21,236 nt of DNA from Phoronis australis (Eukaryota > Phoronida > Phoronidae), in contig NMRA01001391.1 of the NCBI GenBank assembly GCA_002633005.1, positions 1,175 to 22,410 on the forward strand, read 5' to 3'. A program made the translations under genes and the position numbers. Each line of letters starts with the position of its first letter. Positions within the stretch are counted from its first letter, which is position 1. Of this stretch, positions 18,464 to 21,236 are shown one piece after another. The notes under the pieces were generated by a model that was given only the letters and a program-made list of their open reading frames with translations, did not search any database and was not told the DNA's origin.

Positions 18464-18570
18464 TCAAAGATCTCTCTCGCAGATGAAGGGTCGTCTGTAG
18501 TTGCAATATTGAGCATAGAACTTCGTATTGCTTACTTCAAGACACCGCTTCCATGATGATGAACTTGGTT
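18464..18570 (-). CDS. C-type lectin-like domain, terminal exon (second half)
   Basis: On the minus strand the acceptor GTGTGTTTTTTCAG ends at 18571. The exon completes the glutamate codon started by exon 19724-20075 and reads EPSSSSWKRCLEVSNTKFY, then a stretch with Cys and the hallmark PFICE, ending RDL and TGA at 18464. This supplies the last three of six CTLD cysteines (residues 127, 140 and 148 from the start of the CTLD exon). The usual WND motif before the fifth cysteine is replaced by YAQ, and EPN is EPS, so classical calcium-dependent sugar binding is unlikely. The frame and motif continuity across a 1153-bp intron makes the join very secure. Frame 18318-18506 is a shadow. Confidence 0.9.
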
Positions 18571-19723
18571 CTGAAAAAACACACGTAACCGTACATACGG
18601 TGGACTCAGTCGGCATATTCGTACGGCTGACTTGCCCCATCTGAGTTTAGCCAGAACGAGCTGTGACTACAGCTCTCGGATCCACTGAACAATACATGCA
18701 TATTGAGTAGCTGGCTGACTATTTGGATACATTCATCGCAGATTTATTATTCTCAAAGGAAAACGAGAAATGAGGACTGAAAGACTTGCTCACGGTCGCG
18801 GTGGTAACAGGTTATTAACTGGCTCGCATAATCATGTCTCTAAATTTAATAAAAAGGAAAGGTAGCCTACGTTTATAGCAAAACAACGTCATCAACAACA
18901 TGAACAAATGTTGTTTGACACATTTTGTGTAAGATAAAATCTCAAAAGTGCTGATACACTATACATGTATCTAACTTATCTTTTCCTTTTCCGTTCTTCT
19001 CAACTTTTTAGTTTTTCAGTGAAAACCATAACAGTCCTATTTCTCAATCGCCCCTCGTGAAACCCGAAACATTTTGAAAACAATTTCCACAAGAGTTCGG
19101 ATAATACTGCATACATGTACAGCATAGTACCATCCGATCAGCCATTTTTCGTGGGTGGCGCACCACAGCTAGGGGTGCGCCATAGCTAGGGGTGCACCAC
19201 AGCTAGGGGTGCGCCATAGCTAGGGGTGCACCACAGCTAGGGGTGCGCCATAGCTAGGGGTGCACCACAGCTAGGGGTGCACCACAGCTAGGGGTGCGCC
19301 ATAGCTAGGGGTGCACCACAGCTAGGGGTGCACCACAGCTAGGGGTGCACCATAGCTAGGGGTGCACCATAGCTAGGGGTGCACCATAGCTAGGGGTGCA
19401 CCATACATGAAGCTAGGGGTGCGCCGCCCATGTATCTCACACATAATGTTCCGAAATTAGCCAAATTTGGAGATAACCTTAAATTCGGTTTCATTCAAAT
19501 TCTGCTGACGGACATCAATTTGTGGCCACTACAACGACGGAAAATCAAAAATTCTCCAATCCTGTTTATCTTGACTACTACACTACCACGTTGAACGAAC
19601 ATCGTTTTAATTGTGAATGACTGTTGAATGAGCTAGTTTGTCAGTCACGTGAGTTAGATATTACATGTAGCTGTACGCCAACTAACCCACGAACTGATCT
19701 ATGTAGGCCTACCCGGTACCCAC
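18571..19723 (-). other. Phase-1 intron of the CTLD gene
   Basis: The minus-strand donor GAG|GTGGGT (19723) and acceptor TTTTTTCAG (ending at 18571) define a 1153-bp intron that splits the GEP motif of the lectin domain. It contains the 17-bp minisatellite at 19150-19426 and otherwise AT-rich sequence with no further exon seen. Confidence 0.85.
19150..19426. repeat. 17-bp minisatellite, about 15 full units
   Basis: Units of AGCTAGGGGTGC plus CACCAC, GCCAT or ACCAT endings run head to tail from 19167 to 19404. A diverged half unit precedes them, and one more unit follows a 6-bp interruption (ACATGA). Using A for the GCGCCAT variant, B for GCACCAC and C for GCACCAT, the order is A B A B A B B A B B C C C C, then one more GCGCC-type unit. 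The alternation suggests 34-bp higher-order duplication followed by local homogenisation at the right end. It lies wholly inside the CTLD intron. Confidence 0.95.
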
Positions 19724-20075
19724 CTCCACTCGCCCACGGCGTCCACCTGTTTAGAAGGCTGTTGGTTTTTTCCCACACCCATCTATTCTTCTTCAGGCGG
19801 TCGATTCCTCCTATCCAGAAACGCGCACTGGAAGCTGTGCCGAAATATTGGAATCTGTGGTTTATCATGTATTTTACCCTTCCGTACGCGAACGGGTTAC
19901 TAATGACGGCAAGATGGCCGCCGTCGTCGTGACATGCTGCATAGGCGCTGTACCAGTTTGCCGGCTTCATAACTAGACGAAAACACTTGTGAGGGTAACG
20001 CAAATTTGGAGGAGGGGCGAACCATGGAAACCAATGGGGTATGTATCCAACAGGACATCTGTTTCTCTTCAAAAT
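19724..20075 (-). CDS. C-type lectin-like domain, first half (exon)
   Basis: The minus-strand acceptor CTCTGTTCTTTCTAG ends at 20076. The exon encodes 117 codons plus one base and stops at donor GTGGGT. Motifs in order: RCPVGY (first Cys, residue 7), KCFRL (Cys 31), NWYSAYAAC (Cys 48), GGHLAVIS, FWIGG (86-90), WVW (99-101) and WTPWASG (111-117). These are the core landmarks of a long-form C-type lectin-like domain, and the second half lies in exon 18464-18570. The loop between the first two cysteines is unusually long and proline-rich (WFPWFAPPPN). CTLDs are extracellular recognition modules. No signal peptide or membrane segment is encoded here; it must be further upstream. The plus-strand frame 19624-19932 is a shadow. 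Confidence 0.93.
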
Positions 20076-20126
20076 CTAGAAAGAACAGAGGAGAACTATT
20101 CATAATGATTTGTGTAATAAACTCAC
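20076..20126 (-). other. Possible 51-bp intron before the CTLD exon
   Basis: A strong GTGAGT donor (20121-20126 on the minus strand) and the CTTTCTAG acceptor (20076-20077) would bound a 51-bp intron. If the upstream exon is not real, the acceptor belongs to a longer intron. Confidence 0.35.
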
Positions 20127-20230
20127 GTCGTTTTTAACAGCAGTCCGATCGCTAGATTCTGAACTTGAATTGCTGCGTACTTTAATTGGACCAAGCCTGA
20201 GTGACTGATGCTTCAATGCGACAGGTATCG
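20127..20230 (-). CDS. Putative stalk exon upstream of the CTLD (5' edge uncertain)
   Basis: Before the GTGAGT donor at 20126 the minus strand is open in the phase required by the CTLD exon. It ends with VRSNSSSESSDRTAVKND. A serine-rich hydrophilic linker is what joins many CTLDs to a signal peptide or membrane anchor. The 5' boundary is unclear: CAG words near 20205 and 20197 could be acceptors but lack a pyrimidine tract, and an in-frame TGA lies near 20244. No signal peptide was found up to the window end. Confidence 0.33.
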
Positions 20231-20241
20231 CCACCTTTATT

Positions 20242-20365
20242 CAGCAAATAATTACATTACGCCACCGAAAGTTACTTTACGCGTCAAATAATTAATTTAC
20301 GCAGCAAATAATTACTTCACGCCTCTAAATAATTACTGTATGCTTCTAACAAGAATTAACTTATG
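20242..20365. repeat. Degenerate 20-bp tandem repeat, about six units
   Basis: Units resembling CAGCAAATAATTACNTTACG recur at 20242, 20262, 20282, 20302, 20322 and 20343; the last two are 21 and 23 bp. The conserved part is AAATAATTA followed by TTACG. It is a decayed minisatellite just upstream of the putative stalk exon. Confidence 0.7.
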
Positions 20366-20445
20366 CACGTAATTTACGTGCGTAACGTTCGCCATTTAAT
20401 ACATTTCACTACCGGCCAACCTCAACGTCTATGTATTCGCCATTT

Positions 20446-20572
20446 GAGTTCAATAACGTTTAGGACCTCGCAAAAATTCGTGAGATTGTTGCTGTGTTCT
20501 TTAAATGAGAACACGTGATTTTGGCAAGATTGTAGAGAAGTCCTAGCGTAGGTCCTAGCGTTATTGAAGCTC
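20446..20572. mobile_element. MITE copy 2, same family as 17092-17216
   Basis: The left end GAGTTCAATAACGTTTAGGACCT matches the inverted right end GAGCTTCAATAACGCTAGGACCT. The interior matches copy 1 around GTGAGAT and the GAACACGTGATTTTGG block. Outside the TIRs CATTTG occurs inverted on both sides, so the ends may extend a few bases. There is no coding capacity. It lies upstream of the CTLD exons, so the two copies bracket that gene. Confidence 0.72.
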
Positions 20573-21236
20573 TTACAAATGTCGAGATGATTCTAGGTCA
20601 TCATGTCGGAAAAGTATCGCATTTGAAGGTCGAATATAGTAAACGGCAGTCGAGAACATCTTGAACTAAGAAAGGCACCAACATATAGATAACACTGAGA
20701 ACTGCAATGGGCGAGAACGATGCCAATAGTACTGCTTGGCGGAAGTTGCAGGGCTATGCGTAAAAACCACGACCTTTTAAGTGTCGCCGTGTAAGCCGGA
20801 CCGTCCTGTATCACCATAGTAATTTTGAGACTGTGCTGAGTTCCGTAGACACAAGAGCATTGCCAGGGAAGGTAGTGCCGGACGGCGCACCCGAGGCCGG
20901 GGGCTGGGGGGCTATAGCTCCTCACTAGTGTCAGTGCGTGGTGACACCTCTTGAAGTCTGGAATAGTCGCGTTTTCTCGAGGTTCTTGGGTCTATGGAAA
21001 GTATGTGATCATTCGTAACTACCACTTTGGCACTGTTGGGATGATGGCCTCGGTTATTCGGTCGCCTATTTTACGCGATCCGTGTTCCCAGCTCCATCCG
21101 ATTGACATTCTATTAAAATTAAAGTCGCACAAGTTGCAAAATTCCACGACTCTTCACCCGAAGAAACTGAAATTTTTTTTTTTTTTTGATTCGTGACAGT
21201 TCTTTTGATTCGTGGTCGTACTTGTGTAGTAGAAAC
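20573..21236. other. No supported gene up to the window end
   Basis: The minus-strand frame 20593-20925 contains IQDGPAYTA, which faintly recalls transposase catalytic regions, but no further motif follows. A 15-base T run lies at 21173-21187. The missing 5' exons of the CTLD gene may lie here or beyond the window. Confidence 0.45.

Noticed and set aside
19150-19426. CRISPR-like array
   Set aside because: The 17-bp units follow directly with no unique spacers, and the genome is animal. It is a minisatellite.
20593-20925. Minus-strand frame with IQDGPAYTA, recalling a DDE transposase motif
   Set aside because: No second or third catalytic motif follows in any frame and no terminal repeats surround it. 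A chance match is more likely.

Overview
This is nuclear DNA of a multicellular animal. Open frames are short and broken up by introns, there is no operon-like packing, splice sites have animal-type consensus, and inverted-repeat transposons and minisatellites are common. Frequent ACATGTA-type palindromes, moderate AT-richness and a divergent C-type lectin gene fit a marine invertebrate (amphioxus, hemichordate or mollusc type). I cannot name the species. Two ambiguous bases sit at 6363 and 8069.

The best-supported gene is on the minus strand at 18464-20075: a C-type lectin-like domain (CTLD) split over two exons. They join in frame and bring all six long-form CTLD cysteines together. A possible stalk exon lies just upstream at about 20127-20230. 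The CTLD lacks the canonical calcium and sugar ligands. Its long intron holds a 17-bp minisatellite, and two related MITEs (17092-17216 and 20446-20572) bracket the gene.

On the plus strand, 11041-11622 encodes an acidic, serine-rich orphan protein with a basic C-terminus. It lies behind a TATA box and a cluster of heat-shock elements, CCAAT boxes and an E-box (10347-10560). The last two exons of another unrecognised plus-strand gene lie at 15208-15259 and 15587-15849. A small two-exon candidate starts at 7605, beside a perfect nuclear-receptor DR1 site.

Region 2500-4760 is a mosaic. Plus-strand exon candidates at 2528-2694 and 2983-3027 lie next to a 760-bp imperfect inverted repeat (2749-3508), whose arms flank the second exon. 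Further on is a 918-bp foldback or Mutator-like element (3841-4758). It has arms of about 272 bp, terminal hairpins and a 9-bp target duplication, and its spacer carries a splice-acceptor-led, coding-like tail.

The rest (1-1690, 4760-7570, 7940-10340, 11620-15200, 15850-18460 and 20570-21236) is mostly intergenic or intronic. It holds simple repeats and weak regulatory-looking motifs. I saw no RNA gene, CRISPR array, retroelement polymerase or viral gene.
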